From a virus, in the IMG/VR virus record IMGVR_UViG_3300020061_000022, positions 1 to 28,678 of that record: DNA of 28,678 nt. One strand, given 5' to 3'. Numbering within the stretch: position 1 is the stretch's first letter; every line of letters starts with the position of its first letter. The position numbers and the translations under genes were made by a program. Below are positions 21,219-27,191 of the stretch, piece after piece. The notes under the pieces were generated by a model. The model made no database searches. It saw nothing but the letters and a program-made list of their open reading frames with translations, and was not told the origin of the DNA.

Positions 21219-21353
21219 CTATTCGCCCTCGTTATGCATTCGGCACAGAGAGCGAGCGGCGTACAAGTCGGTGACACTCTCGACCACTTCACCTGTCACG
21301 TCGTCAACCAGGTCGTATTCGCCTGTGTACTCATTGGGATGCACGATTGTCAT
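21219..21353 (-). CDS. small acidic protein (44 aa)
   Basis: MTIVHPNEYTGEYDLVDDVT, then GEVVESVTDLYAARSLCRMH and NEGE. ATG directly after AAGGGACAAGCAACA. It is the first gene downstream of the strong promoter at 21425-21452. The 'YxARSLCRMHN' ending resembles small phage proteins of unknown role. Confidence 0.65.
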   Translation of the reverse strand: MTIVHPNEYTGEYDLVDDVTGEVVESVTDLYAARSLCRMHNEGE

Positions 21354-21424
21354 TGTTGCTTGTCCCTTGTCGATGCTACTCAGCGGTAGCGAATCCAACT
21401 AATCATGTCTCTTGTACAGGACCA

Positions 21425-21452
21425 ATCATACTCACTCTCTAACACTTGTCAA
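21425..21452 (-). promoter_or_regulatory. strong sigma70-type promoter
   Basis: On the minus strand, TTGACA (21447-21452), 16-base spacer, TATGAT (21425-21430). The GTAGAACC motif abuts the -35 box upstream. It would drive the leftward run of genes from 21353 to about 19218. Confidence 0.7.
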
Positions 21453-21520
21453 CAGTAGAACCGTACTAAAACACTACCGTTCGTCGGCTAGCAAGATAAA
21501 CAGCGACCACGAGAGCATCA

Positions 21521-21787
21521 CTACAGCGGCTTGTTGGCCCTGATGGCCTTGATAACGTGCACAGGATCAACGCTTAGAGCTTTCAACAGCGCTCTGGCCG
21601 GTCCTTGCGGCTCTCTCCTCCCCTGTTCCCAATTACGGACAGTGGACACAGGAACGTCTATGAGCTTGGCAAAGGATGCCTGGGATAGTCCTGTCCGCTC
21701 TCGAATGGAGCAGACATCCATCGCTCTTACGATGGCATCCATTTGGTGCATGCTCTCTACGAGCTTGCTAAAGAGCTTCTTGTCCAT
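21521..21787 (-). CDS. HTH transcriptional regulator, HigA/NadS antitoxin-like (88 aa)
   Basis: MDKKLFSKLVESMHQMDAIV at the N-terminus, then an HTH (IRERTGLSQASFAKLIDVPV … VRNWEQGRREP) and the closing GPARALLKALSVDPVHVIKA. This is the layout of HigA2/NadS-like antitoxins and related DNA-binding regulators. No toxin gene is adjacent. Start chosen at this ATG because the promoter at 21821-21848 would start transcription near 21814, inside the longer frame. It is a candidate for the phage's main regulator. Confidence 0.8.
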   Translation of the reverse strand: MDKKLFSKLVESMHQMDAIVRAMDVCSIRERTGLSQASFAKLIDVPVSTVRNWEQGRREPQGPARALLKALSVDPVHVIKAIRANKPL

Positions 21788-21820
21788 TGGTCCGCTTCGC
21801 TGCCTGGGAATGTGAGCAGC

Positions 21821-21848
21821 ATTGTACGCCAATGGCTTAGTGCGTCAA
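21821..21848 (-). promoter_or_regulatory. sigma70-type promoter of the HTH regulator
   Basis: On the minus strand, TTGACG (21843-21848), 16-base spacer, TACAAT (21821-21826), about 27 bases before the expected transcript leader. It lies just downstream of repeat copy B. Confidence 0.65.
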
Positions 21849-21870
21849 TGGCGCATAGCGGCCTTCACGG

Positions 21871-21962
21871 TAGTGCGCATTGGAGCGCTAGCGGAAAGAC
21901 ACCCAAAAAGAACCCCTCACATGGAGGGGCTTGGAGTGAATGCGAGCTGGAAGGGGGATTAG
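21871..21962 (-). terminator. rho-independent terminator within repeat copy B
   Basis: After the stop of the 21959-22186 gene, the minus strand has GCCCCTC-CATGT-GAGGGG (hairpin at about 21915-21931) followed by TTCTTTTTGGG. The downstream TTTTTGGGTGTCTTTCCGCT … CAATGCG block matches copy A at 20688-20757. Confidence 0.65.
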
Positions 21963-22186
21963 CTACCGAGAGGAGGATACCTACCCTGCATCCTCTCGAT
22001 CCTTTCATTCTGCCGTATGGCACGCTCGTTAGCCTCTTCGGCCTTGAACGCCTTGAAGTACCAGCCGTTGAACTCACGGAGCGCATTGAATGCCCGACTG
22101 TAGCCGGCGCTTGCGCTCTTCCACGCCGGTGTAGCTTTCACGGAGTCAGGTGTTAGCCCAACGGCATTCCAAAAGAGACACAGCAC
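21959..22186 (-). CDS. hypothetical protein, start uncertain (about 75 aa)
   Basis: GTG gives MLCLFWNAVGLTPDSVKATP, followed by a charged helical region (ALREFNGWYFKAFKAEEANE). The frame stays open upstream for about 20 codons with a clearly hydrophobic sequence (TVVRLSILVSIV) but no ATG, GTG or TTG. The true protein may therefore carry a longer membrane or signal segment. No family recognised. Confidence 0.55.
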   Translation of the reverse strand: MLCLFWNAVGLTPDSVKATPAWKSASAGYSRAFNALREFNGWYFKAFKAEEANERAIRQNERIERMQGRYPPLGS

Positions 22187-22248
22187 TATAGAGACCAGTA
22201 TAGACAGCCGTACTACTGTTGCACTAGCTGCAGATGTGCAGATCGCTC

Positions 22249-22359
22249 CTACAGCGTGCTAAGGACTACACCAGGCTTGTAACAGGGCTGTGGTAGGCAT
22301 CCACCATGTGTTCTACCCTCCTCCAAATCCTCTAGCAGCCCTCTCGCAGCCCATGCCAT
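22249..22359 (-). CDS. small hypothetical protein (36 aa)
   Basis: MAWAARGLLEDLEEGRTHGG, then CLPQPCYKPGVVLSTL. ATG nine bases after CAGGGGG. The N-terminal helix is protein-like; no family recognised. It precedes the 21959-22186 gene on the same strand. Confidence 0.45.
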   Translation of the reverse strand: MAWAARGLLEDLEEGRTHGGCLPQPCYKPGVVLSTL

Positions 22360-22633
22360 TTCCCTTAACCCCCTGTAGACGCTCTTAAGCACAGAACCCA
22401 GGTAGTTAGATGCGATTCTAGCGGGCTAAGACATTGCTATGCCCCGGACTTCCTGTGTTCCTCACAGTGATGCTACTCAGCGTAAGCGATACCCAAATGC
22501 TATTGACAAGCCCATAAGTAGAACAGTTGTTTCATTTGTCATAACGTTGATTGCGTACTACAGGCCGACAGAGACAGCCCGTTGTGCTCATTACACAGGG
22601 TAGCCACGTACAGGCCAGTCAGCAGCCGTTTAG
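22360..22633. other. intergenic regulatory stretch, no gene seen
   Basis: No supported gene on either strand. Near 22467-22490 there is GATGCTACTCAGCG followed by TAAGCGA, a near copy of the leader at 21373-21395. At 22517-22526 AGTAGAACAG matches the motif near three promoters. A TTGACA at 22503-22508 has no good -10 partner. Confidence 0.4.
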
Positions 22634-22771
22634 CTAGGCTTGAGGGCGGGGGTAGCAGTTGGGCTTGGACCTGTGGAAGTCGGGTGTGCCCCCTATACGT
22701 AGAGCAAACCTCAGCTCAAATCTCTCCCTGAACGGCTGTTCATCTATAGATATACGTGGCCTCTGCACCAA
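22634..22771 (-). CDS. small basic hypothetical protein (45 aa)
   Basis: TTG (or the following GTG) gives MVQRPRISIDEQPFRERFEL, then RFALRIGGTPDFHRSKPNCY and PRPQA. The alternating beta-like sequence looks coding, but the nearest ribosome site (AAAGGGAG) is about 16 bases upstream. The frame is open further upstream. Confidence 0.35.
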   Translation of the reverse strand: MVQRPRISIDEQPFRERFELRFALRIGGTPDFHRSKPNCYPRPQA

Positions 22772-22806
22772 ATCTATAGTTGCTCTACTCCCTTTCTGAG
22801 TATTCC

Positions 22807-22836
22807 TTGGACAAATGAGTTCTATTGTGTTATAAT
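22807..22836 (+). promoter_or_regulatory. rightward sigma70-type promoter
   Basis: TTGGAC (22807-22812) with an 18-base spacer, or TGGACA with 17, and a consensus -10 TATAAT (22831-22836). CTGTTCTAC overlaps the expected transcription start, the inverse of the GTAGAACAG motif. It begins the rightward gene block. Confidence 0.65.
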
Positions 22837-22861
22837 GGTAGGATACTGCTACTGTTCTACA

Positions 22862-23005
22862 GTGGCAGATAGGCAGTATTTGATATACGCGTTTGTGTGG
22901 GCGCTGACGCTGTTTCCTATGCTAGGCGCATACACCACAAAGGCATGGATACAGACGGGCCTTACAGAGCGTTCTACGCGGTCTGAGGGGCATTGTAGAC
23001 AGTGA
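22862..23005 (+). CDS. small membrane protein (47 aa), GTG start
   Basis: The product begins MADRQYLIYAFVWALTLFPM and has one membrane helix followed by a basic polar tail. The ribosome site is weak, but it is the first open frame after the 22807 promoter and is followed at once by a good ribosome site for the next gene. Confidence 0.4.
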   Translation: MADRQYLIYAFVWALTLFPMLGAYTTKAWIQTGLTERSTRSEGHCRQ

Positions 23006-23020
23006 CAACGGAGGAGTGAT

Positions 23021-23227
23021 TTGGATAGCCGAGACTTGCCTTTGATACCGCTCGGATCGAAGGTCAACGGTGGGTACACGGTCGGGGCTGTGCTCTGGCT
23101 GGGAGAGCGGTATTACATGATGACCAAGGGTCGAGGTGACGTGGCGCTCATGCCTGCGGACAGCGTGGAGCTGGACACCCTAGAGGCTTCTGTTCCTTCT
23201 CGTTTGGGGGCTCCTTCGGATGATTAA
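23021..23227 (+). CDS. hypothetical protein, TTG start (68 aa)
   Basis: TTG after ACGGAGGAGTGAT, a strong ribosome site. The product (LIPLGSKVNGGYTVGAVLWL, ERYYMMTKGRGDVALMPADS) looks like an SH3-like beta barrel. It overlaps the next gene by eight bases. No family recognised. Confidence 0.65.
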   Translation: MDSRDLPLIPLGSKVNGGYTVGAVLWLGERYYMMTKGRGDVALMPADSVELDTLEASVPSRLGAPSDD

Positions 23228-23534
23228 CGCGCTGAGATCAGTAGCCGAAGAACTGCGCCTTGAGGCTGACGAGAACATCGAAGGACAAAACTCTTGGCAT
23301 CGAAGGCTCGCGTCCCGTATTGAGGCGGCTGTTGCCTCTGTGGCGTGGCAGCCAATCGAGACAGCCCCGAAGGACGGAACTTGGATATTGGCCGTAGCCC
23401 CTCAGAGTGTGTGCCCGCCAAAGCATCATGTTGTCAGGTGGACTAAGGGCGGCAATCTGGGCTGGTGGGGAGATTGGGGTGGTCACGAGTTCTTCGGATT
23501 CACCCAGTGGATGCACCTTCCACCGCATGCCTAA
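23220..23534 (+). CDS. DUF551-like protein (104 aa)
   Basis: A helical N-terminus (VAEELRLEADENIEGQNSWH) leads into WQPIETAPKDGTWILAVAPQ and ends FTQWMHLPPHA. This is a complete DUF551-like domain, with the W-x-PIETAP start and W-MHLP close. Function of the family is unknown. It relates to the 3193-3411 protein. ATG overlaps the previous stop region by eight bases. Confidence 0.8.
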   Translation: MINALRSVAEELRLEADENIEGQNSWHRRLASRIEAAVASVAWQPIETAPKDGTWILAVAPQSVCPPKHHVVRWTKGGNLGWWGDWGGHEFFGFTQWMHLPPHA

Positions 23535-23943
23535 GCGGGAAGAGGACAAGCCTGGTTGGTTTGGCACCCAATACGAGCTGGAAGGAAAGACGTATGGGAC
23601 GTGTCTGTGGGCTGAGAGTCTTGAAGAGGCTTTTGGGGTCGCTTCGCTGCGCAACATCGGGGAGACAGTGAGCGGCTATTGGTTTGCTCCCTTTGAGCTG
23701 CCTTCCAAGCTCTTGAGGAAGCGCACAGTGTCTCTAGAAGCCCTCCACGGAGCTGTCTTTGTAGGCTGGCTAGCATCGTGCGCAGGCGTAGCCGACTCCC
23801 AACAAATGCTCTCTGACACAGGCCTGATACATGAAATCATCCACTACATGCAATACGGCCCTATCAACTACCCAAAGAAGGAGCTAATCAATAGAATGAA
23901 AGCCTTAGAGGAGAAAGTACCGGGTTTGGTAGCTCTTCGATGA
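23527..23943 (+). CDS. hypothetical protein (138 aa)
   Basis: Start at the ATG overlapping the previous stop (ATGCCTAA). The N-terminal part (FGTQYELEGKTYGTCLWAES) describes a small alpha/beta domain. A hydrophobic segment (GAVFVGWLASCAGVA) and a charged C-terminal helix (LINRMKALEEKVPG) follow. No family recognised. The stop overlaps the next ATG as ATGA. Confidence 0.65.
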   Translation: MPKREEDKPGWFGTQYELEGKTYGTCLWAESLEEAFGVASLRNIGETVSGYWFAPFELPSKLLRKRTVSLEALHGAVFVGWLASCAGVADSQQMLSDTGLIHEIIHYMQYGPINYPKKELINRMKALEEKVPGLVALR

Positions 23944-24068
23944 GTAGGACTGACAGGGATGTGATGAGGCCCGGCGACGAATGGCGGGTACTCACATGGG
24001 GAGACTGGGCAATCATGATCTCAGCAATTGCCATCGAAATCGCCTTGATCCTCACATTCGGTGTTTGA
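23940..24068 (+). CDS. small C-terminal-anchored membrane protein (42 aa)
   Basis: Basic/polar N-terminus (MSRTDRDVMRPGDEWRVLTW) followed by one membrane helix (AIMISAIAIEIALILTFGV). ATGA overlap with the upstream gene; it overlaps the next gene by eight bases. Confidence 0.6.
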   Translation: MSRTDRDVMRPGDEWRVLTWGDWAIMISAIAIEIALILTFGV

Positions 24069-24642
24069 CAAGTTCCTCGGGAAGCCCCCTCCCGTACAAA
24101 ACATCGAAGAGCCCCCAAAAAGACCCGGAAGGCCCCGTAAGCCCGACTCAGAGCTGAAACAGCCTAGGAGAGACCCGGCCCGCTACTCCAAGATCACAGG
24201 CCGACTGCTTCCATCGAAGAGAAAACAAAAGCTAAAGCGCACCCACTACAAGATCAGACGGAAGTGGTGGAGAGATAAGAGACGAGAAGTCAGAGCCGCT
24301 ACAGGCTTAGCCTACGAAAGACAGTACAACGCTACGCTCAGAAGGAAGTACATCCAGTCCCGCTCCATAGCCAAGCTCTACGCCAAGAGGAAGGGACTCG
24401 ATCCCGACCAGTGGTACCAACTCACGTACGCACAGTGGGTGGTCTTGTGGGCTACCAGCTCTGACGTAGAGCACCCCACCAAGGGACGATTGAAAGCAGC
24501 GCAAGCGACATCCAACCCCATCTCCTGCCGCTGGAAAGACTGCACATGGGCCTCTCAGATCGACAAGGAGAAGCCTTGGATGGCAGGGAATGTGGTGATT
24601 AGGTGGAATGGAGCAGCATTGCCCAACAAGCTAAGTGCATGA
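24061..24642 (+). CDS. very basic DNA-binding-like protein with AT-hook (193 aa)
   Basis: GTG start. Near residues 18-28 EPPKRPGRPRKPD contains an AT-hook core (GRPRK). A dense Lys/Arg region follows (LPSKRKQKLKRTHYKIRRKW). The C-terminal half is more structured (WYQLTYAQWVVLWATSSD … MAGNVVIRWNGAALPNK). Such proteins in phages are predicted DNA binders of unknown role. No nuclease motif was identified. Confidence 0.65.
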   Translation: MFDKFLGKPPPVQNIEEPPKRPGRPRKPDSELKQPRRDPARYSKITGRLLPSKRKQKLKRTHYKIRRKWWRDKRREVRAATGLAYERQYNATLRRKYIQSRSIAKLYAKRKGLDPDQWYQLTYAQWVVLWATSSDVEHPTKGRLKAAQATSNPISCRWKDCTWASQIDKEKPWMAGNVVIRWNGAALPNKLSA

Positions 24643-24907
24643 TATATAACACTACCACTATATCACTCTACTTATTTGCACCAACTTGGGGAACTTTCGT
24701 CGCTCTTTGTTGTTATAAAGGGGTCCGTGGTGAATCTTAGCCGGGACGCATGAGGCGAAGCAGAGCCTCCGTGCACAAGCGGTAACACGTTAATCCCCCG
24801 CTATTACTTTCACGGTGTCTGCCCCGTCGCAACAAGACAGACTGGCGCCCCGCGGCGAAACATCAACAAGTAACAACAAACATCACTCTGCGGAGTGAGG
24901 AGACAAC
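24643..24907 (+). promoter_or_regulatory. structured leader before the virion gene block
   Basis: No gene seen. AT-rich start, then TTGTTGTTATAAAGGGG (24708-24723), which may mark a start of transcription. Hairpins follow: GCA-GAGGC…GCCTC-TGC (24748-24773), AGCGG…CCGCT (24778-24802), and GTCTG…CAGAC (about 24817-24841). The hairpin CACTC-TGCG-GAGTG (24884-24897) sits just before the AGGAG of the next gene. Confidence 0.4.
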
Positions 24908-25243
24908 ATGGTAACAACCGAATATAGGGTGCGCCCTGTTCAACGTTACGTTCTCACCAAATACACCAGCACCACGTCAGACGACGCAGGCGTTGCCCTC
25001 GTCGGCGGCAGTCACCCCATCGGGGAGTTCGACAACCTTGAGCGTGCTCTCTCCGCCAAGGAAGCATTTGAGGCGATCCGTGAGTCTATTCCGGGCCACA
25101 AAGAACTATTCGCTGTGGTTGAACGTGGCTTCGACATTATCACCCAAGTCTTCTACGCCGACACGAAAGAATCGGCGGAAGCGCTCGCCAAAGAAATGTT
25201 CCAGAAGACCGGAAACGAGTGGCGAGTGTTCTACCCCGCATAA
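24908..25243 (+). CDS. hypothetical protein (111 aa), first gene of the probable virion block
   Basis: ATG with GAGGAGACAAC directly upstream. The product starts with beta strands (TTEYRVRPVQRYVLTKYTST) and has two helical stretches (LERALSAKEAFEAIRESI, KESAEALAKEMFQ). It is not a recognised structural family; a virion or accessory role is inferred from its neighbours. Confidence 0.7.
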   Translation: MVTTEYRVRPVQRYVLTKYTSTTSDDAGVALVGGSHPIGEFDNLERALSAKEAFEAIRESIPGHKELFAVVERGFDIITQVFYADTKESAEALAKEMFQKTGNEWRVFYPA

Positions 25244-25284
25244 CAAGCAACACCCCTCCCCAACACGGCGACAAGCAACTCTCC

Positions 25285-25842
25285 ATGTCTACCCATCAAG
25301 CTCTCAGCGCTCTCATCACCCGCAACAAGGCGGTTGACGAATCCACCAACCGTCTGTCCCAGTTCCTCGTCCAGCGTTCAGTGCCGAACGTGGCACGCCT
25401 CACCACGGCGTTCACCGGCCCCGCTGCTGTTGATCTCGCGGTTGTCCCCGGCCTCCTCATCACCAACAGCGTCGGCTTCAACGGCGGTGCTGCTGTCGTT
25501 GGTGGGCGTACTTATTCGTTTCGAGCCTACCTGCCTTGCACCATCAACGGCACCTCGGGCGGAACGATTGACTGGTCGGGCGGCACCGCCACGATCTCGG
25601 CGTTCCAAGCCACGGGCCTCAATCACATCACGGCCACAGCGCCGAACTTGCTGAAGACCACCACGTTGGCCGGTCTCACGATGAACGCTGCCGCTGCATA
25701 CACCCTCTCGGTTGTCGAAGGTGTGTTCACTGCGTCCAGCTCGGGCTCGTTTGGTCCGCGCCTCGCGACGTTCACAGGCACGGCTACCGCTCCGATCCTC
25801 GGTGCCGGTGCGTACCTCGAACTGACTGAAATCGCTTCGTAA
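25285..25842 (+). CDS. probable virion protein, tandem paralogue 1 (185 aa)
   Basis: ATG (MSTHQALSALITRNKAVDES) after a leader with two copies of ACAAGCAAC but no classical ribosome site. Helical N-terminus, then a beta-rich, small-residue-rich domain (FNGGAAVVGGRTYSFRAYLP, TIDWSGGTATISAFQATG) ending AYLELTEIAS. It is clearly related to the next gene. The composition and location suggest a decoration, tail-fibre-associated or spike component. Function inferred only from context. Confidence 0.65.
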   Translation: MSTHQALSALITRNKAVDESTNRLSQFLVQRSVPNVARLTTAFTGPAAVDLAVVPGLLITNSVGFNGGAAVVGGRTYSFRAYLPCTINGTSGGTIDWSGGTATISAFQATGLNHITATAPNLLKTTTLAGLTMNAAAAYTLSVVEGVFTASSSGSFGPRLATFTGTATAPILGAGAYLELTEIAS

Positions 25843-25844
25843 GT

Positions 25845-26405
25845 ATGACCACCTCGCACCAGGCTCTCGGTAAAGCCGTCCAGCAAACGCTCAGCAACGC
25901 CGAGGACCTGAAGCTCGCACGGACGCTGATTGAGCGCAGCACTCCCAACATCGTCTACAGCACTGCCGCCCAAGTCGTTACAGGAGAGACGCTTACAGCG
26001 AGCACCTTCCTCCTGCTGACTCTCGGCACGGGGTTCAATTCCAATGCCGCTTGCGTGGGAGGCCGGGCCTACATCCTGGACGCCTACCTGCCGTTCGGTG
26101 GCCTAGGCGGCGGTGGCGGTATCAAGGTTGACCTCGCGGCCGGCGATGTCCAGATAAGCAATGCGCAGTTCACGTACACGCAATGCACGTCCGATGATCC
26201 GTCTCTCGTCACTGTCACCAACACCAACTTGCTGAATACGCCTGTTGGGTCGGACAACGTGGACATCATCGTCACTCGTATCTCGGGTGTCTTTGTAGTA
26301 ACAGGCGGTGGGTCCATTGGGGTTCGCTTCGCTGAGAACACCGCCACGGATTCCGCCACGCTGCTCGGCAGAGCCTATTTGTCTATCACGGAGATTGCTC
26401 AGTAA
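25845..26405 (+). CDS. probable virion protein, tandem paralogue 2 (186 aa)
   Basis: Begins MTTSHQALGKAVQQTLSNAE two bases after the preceding stop. It shares with paralogue 1 the HQAL start, a 'RS-x-PN' helix end, GFN, CVGGRAY, AYLP, the glycine-rich turn before a DL/IS strand pair, GVF…GS.G.R, and the end AYLSITEIAQ. Length differs by one residue, so this is a duplication followed by strong divergence. Probable virion component. Confidence 0.65.
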   Translation: MTTSHQALGKAVQQTLSNAEDLKLARTLIERSTPNIVYSTAAQVVTGETLTASTFLLLTLGTGFNSNAACVGGRAYILDAYLPFGGLGGGGGIKVDLAAGDVQISNAQFTYTQCTSDDPSLVTVTNTNLLNTPVGSDNVDIIVTRISGVFVVTGGGSIGVRFAENTATDSATLLGRAYLSITEIAQ

Positions 26406-26542
26406 TGTTCTATCTATTGGTTGCAGCCGCTGCACTGTGCGTTGTCTATCTGGGCATGAAGGCCCTTGGCTATAGCCCGAGTGCAGTGTGGAAAGCCGGC
26501 ATCAAGTGGATAAAAGACACTTGGGCCAACTGGCAGAACTGA
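26405..26542 (+). CDS. small membrane protein (45 aa)
   Basis: N-terminal membrane helix (MFYLLVAAAALCVVYLGMKA) and an aromatic amphipathic C-terminal helix (WKAGIKWIKDTWANWQN). ATG shares one base with the preceding stop. It may be a lysis accessory or virion-associated membrane protein. Confidence 0.65.
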   Translation: MFYLLVAAAALCVVYLGMKALGYSPSAVWKAGIKWIKDTWANWQN

Positions 26543-26655
26543 TCGACTACGCCGCTTGGATAGTCGTCATTGCAATTGTAGTGACGGTGATTGTCTGGAT
26601 TCGTATTCTTACAGGATTGTTCGGACTCTTAGGCAAGACCATCTGGAGACAATGA
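26521..26655 (+). CDS. small membrane protein, TTG start (44 aa)
   Basis: MGQLAELIDYAAWIVVIAIV, then VTVIVWIRILTGLFGLLGKT and IWRQ; most of the length is one long hydrophobic helix. The TTG overlaps the previous gene by 22 bases, and the stop overlaps the next ATG. Holin-like size and hydropathy, but no evidence beyond that. Confidence 0.5.
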   Translation: MGQLAELIDYAAWIVVIAIVVTVIVWIRILTGLFGLLGKTIWRQ

Positions 26656-26786
26656 TGACTGGAACTGGTAACGGCATCACGAAGACAGGCGGCAGTCCTG
26701 AGAAGGGCACCACCGACTGCATCGAACGCGACAGCTTCATCGAACGAGACGAAACATTCATGGGCTCTACGTCCAAAGGCGGTTAA
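26655..26786 (+). CDS. small polar hypothetical protein (43 aa)
   Basis: MTGTGNGITKTGGSPEKGTT, then DCIERDSFIERDETFMGSTS and KGG. Start set at the second of two adjacent ATGs, six bases after GGAG. Gly/Thr-rich and acidic; no family recognised. The noncoding RNA region begins ten bases after its stop. Confidence 0.55.
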   Translation: MTGTGNGITKTGGSPEKGTTDCIERDSFIERDETFMGSTSKGG

Positions 26787-26796
26787 CAAGTTTCAA

Positions 26797-26937
26797 CCTG
26801 AGTAGTGCGGCGTGGAAGGACACGCGGAAAACCCCGTTAATGTTGGGACGCCTTACGGCAAGGGACGCCATCCGTAAGGTCTGGGGCTAGAGAGACTGCA
26901 CAGTCGGAATCGGTATCAAGCCCGATCACTACTCGGG
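26797..26937 (+). ncRNA. candidate structured RNA: five-way junction closed by an 11-bp helix
   Basis: The ends CCTGAGTAGTG (26797-26807) and CACTACTCGGG (26927-26937) pair over 11 bp with one T-G wobble. Inside are: GCGTG/CACGC (26810-26825); CCCC/GGGG (26832-26835 with 26883-26886) capped by perfect CCTTACGG/CCGTAAGG (26851-26858 with 26872-26879); GACTG/CAGTC (26894-26905); and ATCGG/CCGAT (26909-26913 with 26922-26926), which directly abuts the closing helix. The wobble pairs only as plus-strand RNA. GGGACGCC is repeated at 26845 and 26862. It matches no RNA family I recognise. Confidence 0.6.
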
Positions 26938-26958
26938 AATCTTTTCAGCAACGCGACA

Positions 26959-27010
26959 CCCCCCTTACGCTTGGGCAGACAAAGGATTGTCTGCCCAAGC
27001 GTAAGGGGGG
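26959..27010. repeat. perfect 24-bp inverted repeat with AGGA loop
   Basis: Arms 26959-26982 and 26987-27010 are exact reverse complements, starting with six C and ending with six G, around a four-base loop. No T tract follows on either strand. The length and perfection exceed normal terminators. It could be an RNase III processing site, a DNA cruciform or a protein-binding site. Confidence 0.85.
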
Positions 27011-27146
27011 ACCTTTGAGACCGGCCGGATGAAAAGCCCGTCTCTCTGAGTCCTCGCGGTACACGGCCCTCCTCTATCTCTCGCCGTTGCCGATTCGATT
27101 TGTCCCAAGCACCTTTTGTTGGCGCTCCGCTGCGCAGCATCCCTCC

Positions 27147-27180
27147 AGCCCCCACTGTCTAGTCGGGGCTTTAATTGTTT
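27147..27180 (+). terminator. rho-independent terminator before the lysis genes
   Basis: AGCCCC (27148-27153) pairs with GGGGCT (27165-27170), with an inner ACT/AGT step and GTCT loop, followed by TTTAATTGTTT. It would end transcripts that include the structured RNA. The holin ATG is only 12 bases further on, so lysis expression needs read-through or a promoter inside this region. Confidence 0.7.
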
Positions 27181-27191
27181 CAAATCTCCTT

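Noticed and set aside
22503-22531. Rightward promoter from TTGACA at 22503
   Set aside because: No acceptable -10 box lies 16-18 bases downstream.
26797-26937. Group I intron or hammerhead ribozyme
   Set aside because: No recognisable P7/guanosine-site core or CUGAUGA/GAAA core could be found; helices form a simple multi-branch junction instead.
26959-27010. Rho-independent terminator
   Set aside because: No T tract follows the hairpin on either strand, and a better terminator lies at 27147-27180.
26916-27183. Two minus-strand open frames of 72-79 codons over the noncoding region
   Set aside because: They run through the 24-bp inverted repeat and the RNA stems, have no ribosome sites, and their composition looks random.
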